From: Ktedonospora formicarum
GTDB taxonomy: Bacteria > Chloroflexota > Ktedonobacteria > Ktedonobacterales > Ktedonobacteraceae
Assembly (NCBI RefSeq): GCF_016587355.1
Contig: NZ_BNJF01000001.1
Coordinates: forward strand, 620,001 to 684,000
Length of the DNA: 64,000 nt
Reading direction: 5' to 3'
The notes beneath the pieces are model-generated. The model saw only the letters and a program-made list of their open reading frames with translations. It was not told where the DNA came from and ran no database searches. The translations under genes were made by a program, and so were the position numbers. Within the stretch, counting starts at the first letter, position 1. Every line of letters starts with the position of its first letter. Below, in pieces: positions 16,010 to 27,728 of the stretch.

Positions 16010-17944
16010 ATGACGCAGCATTCACACGCACATGATGACGCCCACGGCAAAGCGTCATTGGGACCATTATTATGCTGGGCAGTAGTCTTCGCGGATATTG
16101 GTTCCTCCATTTACTACGTGCCTGGTATTCTATATAGCAATGTAGGCGGTCTGGCAGGCTTCTTTGTGCTCCTAACTATGATCATTTTCGTGCTTTTGAC
16201 CTTGAAGTATGCCGAAGTGAGCTCGCGCTTCCCTGAAGGAGGAGGTGTCGTCTCCGTCGCCGCGCAGGGTATTCACACCTGGGTTGGAGCCCTGGGAGGC
16301 ATGTTCATCCTTGTCAGCTACTTCCTTACTTCCGCGATTAGCTGTTTATCAGCCATCCAATACCTGTCTGTCGTCTTTCCCTCTCTGCTTCCCTATGCCT
16401 TATTCATTACGATAGGGGTTCTGGTGCTGCTCGGCATCCTTAACTGGATTGGCATAAGCGAAAGTGCCAAAGTGAGCCTCATAGCGGCCCTGGTGGCCTT
16501 CGGTGGCGATCTCGTTGTTCTCTTCATCGTCTTCACCCACATCTCCTTCCAGGATGCCTGGCAACTTTTCATGGGCGCCTTTCAGCAAAAAGGCCTTACC
16601 ACAACCTCACTCCTGGTTGGTTTCGCGGGAGCCTTTCTTGCCTTCTCCGGTCTGGAGAGCATCTCTCAGCTCTCGCCAGTTATGAAAGCGCCTCGCAAGA
16701 AGGTTATCAGTATCGCGCTCTTGCTGGTTGTGCTCACCATTGGCATCACCAGCCCGCTCCTGACGACCCTTTCAACCTTACTTCAACCAGAGGCAGCCGG
16801 AAACGAAGTGCTCTCCACGCAATTGATCTCACTCCTGGGTGGACATTGGGGTAGCACGATTGTACAGCAAGGGGTCGCGATCAGCGCGAGCTTGATCCTG
16901 ATCTTCGCTGGCAATACTGCCATTATTGGAGCCTATCACGTCTTCCTCGCACTCTCGCGGATGGACTTCCTACCCGCCATCATTCTTCAGCGCAACCGCC
17001 TGCGCAACACACCACATTTTTCAATCGCGCTAGCAGCGGGTATTCCCATCCTGGTCTTGCTCATCGCCAATGGGCAAATCAATATGCTGGGCGATATGTA
17101 TGCCTTTGGGCTCCTGGGAGCCTTCTCAATCACCTGCCTGGGACTCGACATCATTCGCTTCCGCGAATGGCGAGCCGCGCGCCAGCATCCCGAATTCGCG
17201 CGGAAGCATAAACTGCTAAAGCTAGCAGCGACGATGAAAATCACTCCACAGGAGGCAGAGGCAAAGCTGGCAGCAGAGGTCGCCAAAACGCCTGCTGCAT
17301 TACGAAAGGTACGCGTCTTTCTGGCACACTGGTGGAAGCGCCTGGATTTTGTTTTAGGTGTAATCACGACACTGCTGGTGCTTCTGGCATGGACTATTGG
17401 ACTCTTCTCCAAACCACTAGGCACCATCTTCGGAGGCGCGGTTGTGCTCTTAGGCGGCGGCATAGCCATTATCAACTACATGCGCCAGGGGAGTACCCTG
17501 GTTTTACCAACCCCATTGATTGCTCGCGCGCCTGGGTCTGTAATCGCGGTGCTTGGCAATGAGGCACACAATCAGCAAGTAATTGATAGCGCCTTACGCA
17601 AGGCCTCTTCGGCCCAGCCAGTCGTCTTCCTCTACCTAAGCAGCCAAACACTCAAGAGAAGCCCACGCCCCTTTGAAATCTTCGATCCCTACCTCGAAGA
17701 TCCGAAAGCCAAAGAGGCATTCAGTCAAGCCGAGAAGTCAGCGCGCCGCGAAGGAGTACCACGGCAATTCGTCTACCAGTTAGCGACTCCCGAAAAGCTA
17801 GCGCATATCTGGCGCTTTATACGCCCTCTGGAGATTGTGCTACCAGAATCCCTCATGGATGAAGCAAAGGAAATTAATCCCGACCGCTTACGCTATGAAT
17901 TAACGCCGGGTGGCAAGGTCGCCCACCTTATCAAGCGCTGGTAA
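16010..17944 (+). CDS. large APC-superfamily permease with C-terminal soluble domain
   Basis: This 644-residue membrane protein has about 12 transmembrane helices over residues 15-500, opening with LCWAVVFADIGSSIYYVPG and a helix-2/3 RFPEGGGVVSVAAQG motif typical of the APC fold. Residues about 505-644 form a soluble alpha/beta domain (VIAVLGNEAHNQQVIDSALR) that resembles a universal stress protein fold. Transporters with this shape include KimA-type potassium importers, but substrate assignment here is only a guess. AAGGG precedes the ATG. It is divergent from the two-component system and followed 57 bases later by a USP-like gene, probably in the same operon. Confidence 0.8.
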   Translation: MTQHSHAHDDAHGKASLGPLLCWAVVFADIGSSIYYVPGILYSNVGGLAGFFVLLTMIIFVLLTLKYAEVSSRFPEGGGVVSVAAQGIHTWVGALGGMFILVSYFLTSAISCLSAIQYLSVVFPSLLPYALFITIGVLVLLGILNWIGISESAKVSLIAALVAFGGDLVVLFIVFTHISFQDAWQLFMGAFQQKGLTTTSLLVGFAGAFLAFSGLESISQLSPVMKAPRKKVISIALLLVVLTIGITSPLLTTLSTLLQPEAAGNEVLSTQLISLLGGHWGSTIVQQGVAISASLILIFAGNTAIIGAYHVFLALSRMDFLPAIILQRNRLRNTPHFSIALAAGIPILVLLIANGQINMLGDMYAFGLLGAFSITCLGLDIIRFREWRAARQHPEFARKHKLLKLAATMKITPQEAEAKLAAEVAKTPAALRKVRVFLAHWWKRLDFVLGVITTLLVLLAWTIGLFSKPLGTIFGGAVVLLGGGIAIINYMRQGSTLVLPTPLIARAPGSVIAVLGNEAHNQQVIDSALRKASSAQPVVFLYLSSQTLKRSPRPFEIFDPYLEDPKAKEAFSQAEKSARREGVPRQFVYQLATPEKLAHIWRFIRPLEIVLPESLMDEAKEINPDRLRYELTPGGKVAHLIKRW

Positions 17945-18001
17945 TCCGCTGAGATAGCAAGATGGAGGTCATGACGGCCTCCATCTCACAGAAAGGTACA
18001 C

Positions 18002-18514
18002 ATGGCAAAACAGTATATCCTTCTTCCATTCGTACATGGAATAGATGCGACTGCCATCTCTTCCGCGCTGGCCTTCGCTCAAGAAAGGGATATGACACTG
18101 TTACTCGCCTCGCTCATTCGCCTTCCCAACAAAGAGTCGCAGAGGGAGCCTCGACCCGAAGCCCTGGCACAGGCATACGACTTCTTCGAGCTTATACAAC
18201 ACAAGGCGGCACAGATCGGGGTAGCAACCAAATGCGTGCATCACTCAACACATCATGTCGCGCGAAGCATTGAAGCTCTGGCTCAGGAATGGGCATGCGC
18301 GGGTATTATGCTCTTTATACGCAATGGCAAAGGAATCTTTCTGGAAACAAGTGACATCAAACAAGTGCTTGAAGTTCCTGGCCGACCTGTCTTTCTATTT
18401 CGTATCCCCTCGCGTAGGAGCGTTTACACACGCATGCTGACAACACTCCTACACTCGATCCAGAGTTATATCCTGTCCTTCCTCCCAACAAGTCCCTATA
18501 CACACAAGCAGTGA
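18002..18514 (+). CDS. universal-stress-protein-like protein
   Basis: This 170-residue protein has a Rossmann-like pattern: YILLPFVHG (first strand), an N-terminal helix with IDATAISSALAFAQ, then MTLLLASLI and a central helix. A C-terminal strand pair (GIMLFIRN and GRPVFLFRIP) precedes an amphipathic tail. The glycine-rich ATP-binding signature of canonical UspA is not obvious, so nucleotide binding is uncertain. GAAAGG precedes the ATG. It follows the permease by 57 bases, and that permease also ends in a USP-like domain, so the pair may form a transport-regulating unit. Confidence 0.6.
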   Translation: MAKQYILLPFVHGIDATAISSALAFAQERDMTLLLASLIRLPNKESQREPRPEALAQAYDFFELIQHKAAQIGVATKCVHHSTHHVARSIEALAQEWACAGIMLFIRNGKGIFLETSDIKQVLEVPGRPVFLFRIPSRRSVYTRMLTTLLHSIQSYILSFLPTSPYTHKQ

Positions 18515-18539
18515 GACATAGAGCGGGTCTGGAAGCCCG

Positions 18540-19979
18540 TTAGGGATGATAGCTTACGAGCTTGGCCTGAGCGATAAATGTTGAGACAGTTCGGTCGCGT
18601 GGAAAGGTTTCGCTCAACACGCCCTGATATTCAAGGAAGCGCTCGGAAAGCATTCTAGAGGAGAGCAGATGCACCTCTGAGGCAGCCTTTTGCGCCATCT
18701 CCAGGCTGGCTTCCTTTTCGCGCTTCCTGGCGTAGGCTTCAGCAAGCGGAAGCAACGTCAGAACCCGACGCGAATGCCAGCGCGTCGGGATGTGCCGCAG
18801 AGCCTGCTCAAAATGGGTGATGGCTTCGTTGTAACGTCCATTCATCAAGGCACAGTTGCCAGCGATCAAATGCCAGTTTGAGTGGTCAAATTCTTCATTA
18901 GGCGAAAGACCCTCAAGAAGTCGCCGCGATTCCTCCAATTTCTCACGTACAATGGCATAATCCTGAAGGAGAGCCGCGTTATAGGCCCAATTTGCCAGCA
19001 GGTGAGCCTTCGAGCACATATACTCCTCACCTTCCTCATGCTCGATCAAGCGAATAGCATCCTCAATAAATTGAGTCGCCTGGATATATCGCCCGGAAAC
19101 ATTGGCGGCAATGGCCTGCCAGTTACGGCTCTGGGCCTGATTCCAGCAATCATGGCCCTCAGTCGCAGCCACATACGCACTCGCGTGCATCTGTTCCTGT
19201 GCCTCGATATCATTCATATGGTGAAGGGCTGAACCAATCAGATTATAGATAGAGGCATAAAAGCACGCGTGTACCTGGGCAGGCAAAAGGGTATGAATAT
19301 GCTCTAAAAGGACACGGAGCGCATGCCCAACCGAAAATACCTGCTCCGGGCTGGTCGCATGTGAAAATTGCCATGCCTGCCTGATGCTCTGGGCAAAGGA
19401 TTGCTGCAACTGAACACTTTCCGTAACGCTCATACGCCATCTAGCATGGATAGGAGATGCTCCCCCCTGCCGCAAGAGGTTTAAGCGCATGCTTTCAGGC
19501 AAGCCCTGAAGGCTCTGGGACACAATATGGAGGGCTTCAAATAAGGTATCGGGAGTCCAGTGTTCTTTAATGGTTGAGGCAAGCTGACTGGCCCCCAGGA
19601 CCAGCCAGAGGCCCGTTTGCTCCTGTAATGGTGCATGCCGTGATGGAGAAGGGATCGCGGTACTGGCTTCTTCCAGAGAGGTATATTTCCGCAACAATGA
19701 CGGCGCTGAAGAGAGTGGAGCATCATCTAAAACTTCTTGAGAGGAGGGTGCGGCAGGATGCTTTCTTTCTGACTCGACAGTTCCGGCGAGTCCCAGTTCC
19801 TGAGAGGTTATGCCAAAGTACGCGCAGAGGCGTCGGCGTGACTCAGCATTAATCGAGTGACCATGTTCCGCGCGCCAGATAGTGGCGGCTCCTACGTTTG
19901 TCTCGCGCGCCAACTGTTCAATGGTTAAATTGTAGCGAGTACGAGCAGCACGTAGGGGATGGGTAGGTGCCTTCTTCAT
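18540..19979 (-). CDS. XRE-family helix-turn-helix protein with TPR-like repeats
   Basis: This 479-residue regulator has an N-terminal XRE HTH at about residues 8-50, including NLTIEQLARETNVGAATIWRAE. About 90 residues of Ser/Pro-rich linker follow, then an all-helical region (residues ~170-470) with TPR-like helical pairs such as YNEAITHFEQALRHIP. This architecture is typical of signal-peptide-responsive or starvation regulators in mycelial bacteria. The start is the ATG at 19979, with GGGGG 5 bases upstream; a farther upstream start at 20051 has no site. It is divergent from the GH5 cellulase across a 405-base spacer, so it may control it. Confidence 0.82.
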   Translation of the reverse strand: MKKAPTHPLRAARTRYNLTIEQLARETNVGAATIWRAEHGHSINAESRRRLCAYFGITSQELGLAGTVESERKHPAAPSSQEVLDDAPLSSAPSLLRKYTSLEEASTAIPSPSRHAPLQEQTGLWLVLGASQLASTIKEHWTPDTLFEALHIVSQSLQGLPESMRLNLLRQGGASPIHARWRMSVTESVQLQQSFAQSIRQAWQFSHATSPEQVFSVGHALRVLLEHIHTLLPAQVHACFYASIYNLIGSALHHMNDIEAQEQMHASAYVAATEGHDCWNQAQSRNWQAIAANVSGRYIQATQFIEDAIRLIEHEEGEEYMCSKAHLLANWAYNAALLQDYAIVREKLEESRRLLEGLSPNEEFDHSNWHLIAGNCALMNGRYNEAITHFEQALRHIPTRWHSRRVLTLLPLAEAYARKREKEASLEMAQKAASEVHLLSSRMLSERFLEYQGVLSETFPRDRTVSTFIAQAKLVSYHP

Positions 19980-22142
<2,163 letters not shown>

Positions 22143-22170
22143 AAGAGGATAGCCCCCTCTCCTCTTAAGA

Positions 22171-22209
22171 ATGCCCCTTGCCCTCAGCGGAGAGCGAGGG
22201 GTATCTTTT
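22171..22209 (+). terminator. intrinsic terminator of the GH5 gene
   Basis: ATGCCCCTTGC (22171-22181) pairs with GCGAGGGGTAT (22194-22204) using two G-U pairs, followed by CTTTTA. A second, shorter AAGAGGA/TCCTCTT hairpin (22143-22166) immediately precedes it. Confidence 0.75.
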
Positions 22210-22220
22210 ACAGGTAGACA

Positions 22221-23216
22221 CTACTCAACGGTGCTCGCCGCTTCGGGGAGCGCTGGCGCTTGATCTGTGTAAAAGGCAAGCACGCGCTGGGCCTGATCGA
22301 TGATCTCCTGGCGCAGTTCGAGAGGCTCTAGAATCTCTATACCGGGTTCAACGCTCAGGATGTAGCCGCGAGCCTCTTCAAAGAGCTCAAAGCGGAGTAT
22401 CAATTCGATGCGCCCCTCCGCGTCCACTTCGCCCTGCGACTCAATCTTCGGCGGGCGACCAATGCTGGCAAGCCATTGTAGCATGGCCTCTGTCATGCGA
22501 ACCCTTACCCAATAGCGGGGCAGATTGGCCTTGAAACTGGCTGATGACTGATGCCAATAACTAGCCAAGTCAAAGTCGCTCGGGCGCGCACATGGCTCTT
22601 CAAGTTGCTCTACAGCTTCGATACGGGAGACACGATAGGTTCGCAACTGATCCTCGACACCCGCTACCAGATACCAGATCGTGCCCTTGGCAACTAGCCC
22701 TAGCGGATCAACGATACGCTCGACAACACCGTCATGGCGCTGATAGCTAATTCGTAGCTTCTTCTCCTGCCAGACCGCCGCCTGGACCGTAGCCAGATGG
22801 GGAATACTCTCCTGATTCGCATGCCAGCCCGCCGTATCGATATAAATACGTTGCCGCGCGTACTCGGCATCGCGGCGATGCGCCTCTGGGAGCGCCGCCA
22901 AGAGCTTAATCAAGGCTCCCTCTGAAGCTTTCCGCAGTCCCAGATCATTAAGCAAACGATCTGGTTTGACGAAGAAGAGCGACTGAATCTCCGCCTCATT
23001 CAACCCTGTCAGATTCGTGCGATACTCTTCAAGCAGCCCCCAACCGCCCCCATATCCTCGCTCGGCCACGACTGGAATACCCGTCATTCCCAGGGCCTCC
23101 ATATCGCGATGAATGGTACGCTCCGACACCTCCAAGCGTTGGGCTAACTCACGAGAAGTCAGGCGGTGATGAACCTGCAACAACAGCAAAATAGAGAGCA
23201 AGCGATCAGCACGCAT
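22221..23216 (-). CDS. WYL-domain transcriptional regulator (YafY/DeoR-like)
   Basis: This 331-residue regulator has an N-terminal HTH_11 (LTSRELAQRLEVSERTIHRDM, about residues 19-39). A middle linker follows, then a WYL domain with GTIWYLVAGVEDQLRTYRVS at about residues 173-192, and a C-terminal WCX extension. The start is the ATG at 23216 with GGAGGGG about 10 bases upstream; 23246 would add a poorly supported extension. A perfect 31-base palindrome lies 57-87 bases upstream and is the likely operator for autoregulation. It converges with the GH5 gene. Confidence 0.88.
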   Translation of the reverse strand: MRADRLLSILLLLQVHHRLTSRELAQRLEVSERTIHRDMEALGMTGIPVVAERGYGGGWGLLEEYRTNLTGLNEAEIQSLFFVKPDRLLNDLGLRKASEGALIKLLAALPEAHRRDAEYARQRIYIDTAGWHANQESIPHLATVQAAVWQEKKLRISYQRHDGVVERIVDPLGLVAKGTIWYLVAGVEDQLRTYRVSRIEAVEQLEEPCARPSDFDLASYWHQSSASFKANLPRYWVRVRMTEAMLQWLASIGRPPKIESQGEVDAEGRIELILRFELFEEARGYILSVEPGIEILEPLELRQEIIDQAQRVLAFYTDQAPALPEAASTVE

Positions 23217-23764
23217 AGCTGGTGTCCCCTCCTTCTTCAGCTTCAATATTCTATCTGCTCTCTATTGTAACAGAGGAATATGACAAGCCTTGTCATATTC
23301 CTCAAATAAGAAACATCTCCCCAAGATATAGAGCGCTCGCGATCTTGTCCCCAAAAGAGCCTTTTTTATTCTCTGCTTGGCTGGTACACTCTGAGAGATT
23401 TCAACTTTTTGCTTGTTTTTTTCGACAAAACCAGCATTGGTATAGTGCGCCATGTCCACAAGATGAGCTCCTATGTGTCAATGTGTAGCTCCGATCCTTG
23501 AAAGATTGTTGCAGTCTTGCTGAGACGCATAGTCGCAGCATGCCTTCTGAGGCAAAAGCACAAGGGGTCGCAGTGTAGAGGGCGCCGTTCTCCACTCACC
23601 CTAACAACGAGGCTTCTTGTTCCGCGTCCCGCGCATGTGGGAAGAGAACGAGATTACATACCGTTCCGACAAAAGAAAGGAGATTGCCAGGGCCAATCTT
23701 GCAGTAGTACAAGACTTATTGGTAAAGCAAGATTTAATGCTCGAATAACGAGAGAAGGTTTGTG
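23217..23764. other. intergenic region between WYL regulator and orphan gene
   Basis: This 548-base spacer is mostly without coding character. It carries the palindrome at 23273-23303 and a TATAGT -10-like hexamer near 23442-23447. Nothing else recognisable was found; in particular no tRNA-like GTTCGAATC loop. Confidence 0.45.
23273..23303. promoter_or_regulatory. perfect palindromic operator upstream of the WYL regulator
   Basis: Fifteen-base arms, GAGGAATATGACAAG (23273-23287) and CTTGTCATATTCCTC (23289-23303), are exactly complementary around a single central C. It lies in the promoter position of the WYL gene and has no T-run, so an operator is likelier than a terminator. Confidence 0.65.
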
Positions 23765-24136
23765 ATGCCTGACCAGCCGAATAACACGCCTGAGCAGCTC
23801 TACGCGCGCACCATCGATGCGATCAAGGCGCAGCGGCCGAACGCGTGCAAGCACCTGCGTTACCTTCTGGCAGCGGTCGAAGAGGGGCGCAAGAAGATCA
23901 CCCACGACGCCAAGCCAGCGGATCTCCAGTCGAACCTGGAGGAGCTGGAGGCGAACCTTGACCGGCTCATCACCGCTCTGAAGGAGGAGCGTTGGCTTCG
24001 AGGCATCTGGTCATCTCTCTTCATGTGGCCGGAGAGCTACGCGAAGATGGATCTGACCCGCACCAGGCTGTACTGGTACATCCTGTCCGTGCGCGAGGCG
24101 CAGAAGGGGGCGAAGAGCCGCCTGCCGAACAACTGA
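23765..24136 (+). CDS. hypothetical helical protein (GC-rich orphan)
   Basis: This 123-residue charged protein has no recognised domain. It appears fully helical: residues ~8-50 contain amphipathic helices (YARTIDAIKAQRP, HLRYLLAAVEEGRKK), residues 53-75 a Leu-repeat helix (LQSNLEELEANLDRLITAL), and a Trp-rich segment (WLRGIWSSLFMWPESY) follows. The composition is unlike its neighbours, with GC-ending codons dominating, which suggests recent transfer. The ATG at 23765 follows GAAGG by 6 bases; a GTG three bases earlier is also possible. A strong terminator follows, so it is a stand-alone transcription unit. Confidence 0.65.
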   Translation: MPDQPNNTPEQLYARTIDAIKAQRPNACKHLRYLLAAVEEGRKKITHDAKPADLQSNLEELEANLDRLITALKEERWLRGIWSSLFMWPESYAKMDLTRTRLYWYILSVREAQKGAKSRLPNN

Positions 24137-24160
24137 CAGACATCACAACTGAATGAAGGT

Positions 24161-24208
24161 GAGGAGGAGCCCGGTATCAAAAACCGGACTCCTCCTCGCC
24201 GCTTTTTT
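24161..24208 (+). terminator. intrinsic terminator of the orphan gene
   Basis: GAGGAGGAG-CCGGT (24161-24175) pairs with ACCGG-CTCCTCCTC (24183-24197), with one mismatched base on each side. A TTTTTT run follows at 24203-24208. The structure is strong and complete. Confidence 0.88.
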
Positions 24209-24465
24209 GGGGCCAAGCGCCTTTGCCCCTCCAATCTCCTAATTTGGGAACGCGGTTACAGCACAACATTCCTCAGATACATGTCACAAGATGTCAGGAA
24301 TATCGGGGTATACTTTGTGAGCGCTGTGATTCACCGAACAACACCCATACGTTACCACTCGTACACCATCATTTCTTATCTATCTCACAAGAAACAAGAT
24401 ACATTGGAAGTCCGTATGCCTTCATGCCATTTTTATAATCCATCACACTTCCGTAGCCAGCATAC

Positions 24466-24479
24466 TTTTGCATAAGACC
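24466..24479 (+). repeat. possible fragment of the dispersed element
   Basis: TTTTGCATAAGACC matches the right end of the dispersed element (compare 62151-62165), but no left end is seen within 80 bases. It lies just before the uvrA ribosome binding site. A chance match is possible. Confidence 0.3.
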
Positions 24480-24498
24480 ATAGGAGGTTATTGATTCC

Positions 24499-27400
24499 AT
24501 GCCCCAGGTTGAATCTATCCATGCATCTAAAGAACAAGCCGAACCAATACAGCAACCACTTCATCCCCATATCGAACTTCTGGCAGGACTAACACATAAT
24601 GGAGCCGTTAAGAAGCGGAGCACAAACCGGGATGAGGAGCCGCAAAAGGTCCAGGTCGAGCCGGACCAGATCTTTATCAGTGGCGCACATCAGCATAATC
24701 TCAAGCATATCGACGTAGCGATTCCACGCAACAAGCTGGTCGTGTTGACCGGCGTCAGTGGCAGTGGGAAGTCCTCACTCGCCTTTGATACCATCTATGC
24801 CGAAGGACAGCGCCGCTACGTTGAAAGCCTCTCGCCATTTGTGCGTCATTACCTGGATAAAGTTGAGAAGCCCAAGGTCGATTTCATATATGGTCTCAGC
24901 CCGGCAGTCGCCATTGAACAGAAGACGGTTAGCAAAAATCCTCGCTCCAATGTGGGAACCATTACCGAGGTCATCAACTACCTGCGCCTGCTCTACTCAC
25001 GTATCGGCGTCAGGCATTGCGTCACATGCGGGACAGAGATTCATACCCATAGCGCCAATGAGATCGCGCGCCGTCTCGCTTCACTTCCGCCCGGTACGCC
25101 GTTTCATCTCCTTGCGCCCCTGACACGCCAGTCCTCAGAAACATATAACGCGCTCATTCAGCAGTCCATACAAGAAGGCTACATCAACGCGCGGGTCGAT
25201 GGTAGAGCAGAGATAGCGCTTGCCAAGCTTCATCTGGAAGAGGACAGGGAGCATAGCATCGATCTGTCAATCGCGCATGATACGGTGCCAGCGATCAGGG
25301 ATGAGGCATGGAACGAGAGCCAGCGCGCCACACTCAAGCGAGCGATGAAACTGGGTGGAGGAACAGTAATTGTTAGTCTTGATCAAGGTCAGGAGGTGGT
25401 TCTGAGCGAGCAAGCACGCTGCGCACTCTGTGGGACAAGCTTCCCAGATCTTATATCGGTGAACTTCAGCCCCAACTCACCTTTTGGCATGTGCCAGACA
25501 TGCAATGGGCTGGGGACACAACTCAAGGTTGATCCTGAGCGGCTCATCGAAGATCCTGACCTCTCGCTTATGGATGGTACACTCCGCTGGTTCGGCAATG
25601 TACGCAAGAAAGGCGTAAACTATTCAACCAGCGTGCTCTTCGCGCTGGCTCAACATTATCACATCGACCTGGAGACACCGTGGCGAGAGCTGTCACAGCA
25701 CTTCCGCGATGTCCTGCTTTACGGCTCAGGAGACGAGCAGATTGAGTTCAATCTCTCATTCTCACAATCCAACGGAAACGGAAACTGGACCCATAATCGC
25801 GTCGAGACCTACGCGGGCGTCATCGCGGAGATCAACCGGCGCTTCCACCAGACCAGTTCAGAGGGCATGAAGGCATGGTACACCAGCCTTATGAGCCAGC
25901 AGCGATGCCCTACCTGTCAGGGAACACGCCTCTCACCAGAGGTCAACGCGGTCACCCTGGCGGGGCATAATATCAGCGAGATAGGCGAGATGACCATCGA
26001 CCGCTTACTCTCATGGCTAGATGAACTTTATGAGACACTCGACGATGAGGCATTACTCATCGCCAGCGAGATCCTGAAGGAGACCCGGCAACGCCTCCAA
26101 TTCATGCTCAATGTCGGGCTACACTACCTGACCCTTAACCGTCCCGCGCCCACCCTGTCGGGAGGAGAGGGACAGCGCATTCGTCTGGCAAGCCAGTTAA
26201 GCTGCGGTCTGGTTGGCGTCCTTTATGTACTGGATGAGCCTTCCATTGGCCTGCATGCCCGTGACCAGCGCACTTTGATCGATACCTTACTCCAACTGCG
26301 CGATATGGGGAACACAGTTCTGGTTGTCGAGCACGACGAGGAGACCATGCGCACCGCCGACTGGCTTATTGATATCGGGCCGGGGGCTGGTATCCTTGGC
26401 GGTCAGGTAGTTGCTGCTAACACACCAGAAAAGATCGCAGAGGATGAAGCCTCGATTACAGGTCGGTACCTTAGCGGCAAACTACGTATTACCTCGCCCA
26501 AGGGCACTCAAAGACGCTCGCCCACACGCGGCTGGCTCGCCATCACCAACACCGCTCTGCACAACCTCAAGCATGTTGATGCGCGCTTCCCACTTGGCCT
26601 GCTCACCTGTATTACAGGCGTAAGTGGCAGCGGCAAGAGCAGCCTGGTTAACGGCACCCTCTATCCGGCACTGACCCAGGTCATTCATAAGACACAGGAG
26701 CCAGCGGGACCATTCGAGAGCCTTATAGTGGTAGAGAAACTAAACAAAGTCATCAATATCACACAGGAGCCAATTGGGCGTACGCCCCGCTCCAATCCCG
26801 CGACCTATGTAGGCATCTTTGACGACATTCGCGCCCTCTTCGCGGGAACTGAGGCAGCGCGCGAACATGGCTACAAGGCGGATCGCTTCAGCTTTAACGT
26901 CGAGGGTGGGCGCTGTGAAAGTTGCAAAGGGCATGGACAATATGTGGTTGAGATGCATTTCCTGGCGGATGTCTGGGTTCCCTGCAAAGAGTGCGCGGGC
27001 AAGCGCTTTAATGGAGAGACGCTAGCGATTCGCTACCGGGAAAGGAACATCGCCGACGTGCTCGACATGGATGTACAGGAGGCGCTGGCCTTCTTCGCCG
27101 ACACGCCCAAAATCGCCCGCGTGCTCCAGACATTACACGATGTGGGCCTGGATTATATTAAACTAGGGCAGAGCGCTACAACCTTTAGCGGCGGTGAAGC
27201 CCAGCGCATCAAGCTCGCGAAGGAGTTGAGTCGGCTCGCGACGGGTCGCACCCTCTACATTCTAGACGAGCCAACTACGGGCCTGCACTTCGCCGATGTC
27301 CAACGCCTGCTCGATGTTCTTCATCGTCTCGTCGAGTTCGGTAACACGGTCATCGTCATCGAGCACAATATGGACATCATACGCAACGCGGATTGGCTCA

Positions 27401-27522
27401 TCGATATGGGACCTGAAGGTGGAGACAAGGGCGGCTATATCATAGCCGAAGGCACGCCAGAACAGGTCGCGCTCATAAGAGAAAGTCACACAGGACGCTT
27501 CCTTGGTGAGATAAACCTATAA
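24499..27522 (+). CDS. uvrA: excinuclease ABC subunit A (UvrA)
   Basis: This 1007-residue damage-recognition ATPase acts in nucleotide excision repair. Two ABC modules are visible: Walker A boxes [12 protein letters not shown] (about residue 87) and [13 protein letters not shown] (about 707), ABC signatures [12 protein letters not shown] and [12 protein letters not shown], and two ILDEP/VLDEP Walker B segments. Zinc modules include CALC...CQTC and CESCKGHG...CKEC. The N-terminal ~50 residues before the first beta strand are an extension relative to typical 940-residue UvrA. AGGAGG lies 11 bases before the ATG. No uvrB or uvrC is nearby. It could be the primary UvrA or a paralogue. Confidence 0.9.
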   Translation: MPQVESIHASKEQAEPIQQPLHPHIELLAGLTHNGAVKKRSTNRDEEPQKVQVEPDQIFISGAHQHNLKHIDVAIPRNKLVVLTGVSGSGKSSLAFDTIYAEGQRRYVESLSPFVRHYLDKVEKPKVDFIYGLSPAVAIEQKTVSKNPRSNVGTITEVINYLRLLYSRIGVRHCVTCGTEIHTHSANEIARRLASLPPGTPFHLLAPLTRQSSETYNALIQQSIQEGYINARVDGRAEIALAKLHLEEDREHSIDLSIAHDTVPAIRDEAWNESQRATLKRAMKLGGGTVIVSLDQGQEVVLSEQARCALCGTSFPDLISVNFSPNSPFGMCQTCNGLGTQLKVDPERLIEDPDLSLMDGTLRWFGNVRKKGVNYSTSVLFALAQHYHIDLETPWRELSQHFRDVLLYGSGDEQIEFNLSFSQSNGNGNWTHNRVETYAGVIAEINRRFHQTSSEGMKAWYTSLMSQQRCPTCQGTRLSPEVNAVTLAGHNISEIGEMTIDRLLSWLDELYETLDDEALLIASEILKETRQRLQFMLNVGLHYLTLNRPAPTLSGGEGQRIRLASQLSCGLVGVLYVLDEPSIGLHARDQRTLIDTLLQLRDMGNTVLVVEHDEETMRTADWLIDIGPGAGILGGQVVAANTPEKIAEDEASITGRYLSGKLRITSPKGTQRRSPTRGWLAITNTALHNLKHVDARFPLGLLTCITGVSGSGKSSLVNGTLYPALTQVIHKTQEPAGPFESLIVVEKLNKVINITQEPIGRTPRSNPATYVGIFDDIRALFAGTEAAREHGYKADRFSFNVEGGRCESCKGHGQYVVEMHFLADVWVPCKECAGKRFNGETLAIRYRERNIADVLDMDVQEALAFFADTPKIARVLQTLHDVGLDYIKLGQSATTFSGGEAQRIKLAKELSRLATGRTLYILDEPTTGLHFADVQRLLDVLHRLVEFGNTVIVIEHNMDIIRNADWLIDMGPEGGDKGGYIIAEGTPEQVALIRESHTGRFLGEINL

Positions 27523-27566
27523 CTCGCGGATTGGTTGAGTGGTAAGCCTAAACGCAGGAGACAGGG

Positions 27567-27609
27567 GATAGTGGTGGAATTGTTTGTTATTGGCAATTTC
27601 GCCACTATC
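27567..27609 (+). terminator. hairpin downstream of uvrA
   Basis: GATAGTGGTGGAATTG and CAATTTCGCCACTATC pair at 14 of 16 positions around a short loop. It begins 45 bases after the uvrA stop and lacks a T-run, so it may be a terminator or an RNA-stabilising hairpin. Confidence 0.5.
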
Positions 27610-27728
27610 TCACATATGAGTGCTGAAAAGTTCCGGCGCTGAAGCATTCACCTTCCATCGATCTCCACAATGTGCTACAACATAGCTTAGGAAAGAAGAG
27701 TGTAGAGAAAGTTGAGTTATAAAGAGCT

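Noticed and set aside
23440..23764. Possible tRNA or small RNA in the long spacer
   Set aside because: No T-loop GTTCGAATC-like segment or cloverleaf pairing could be found.
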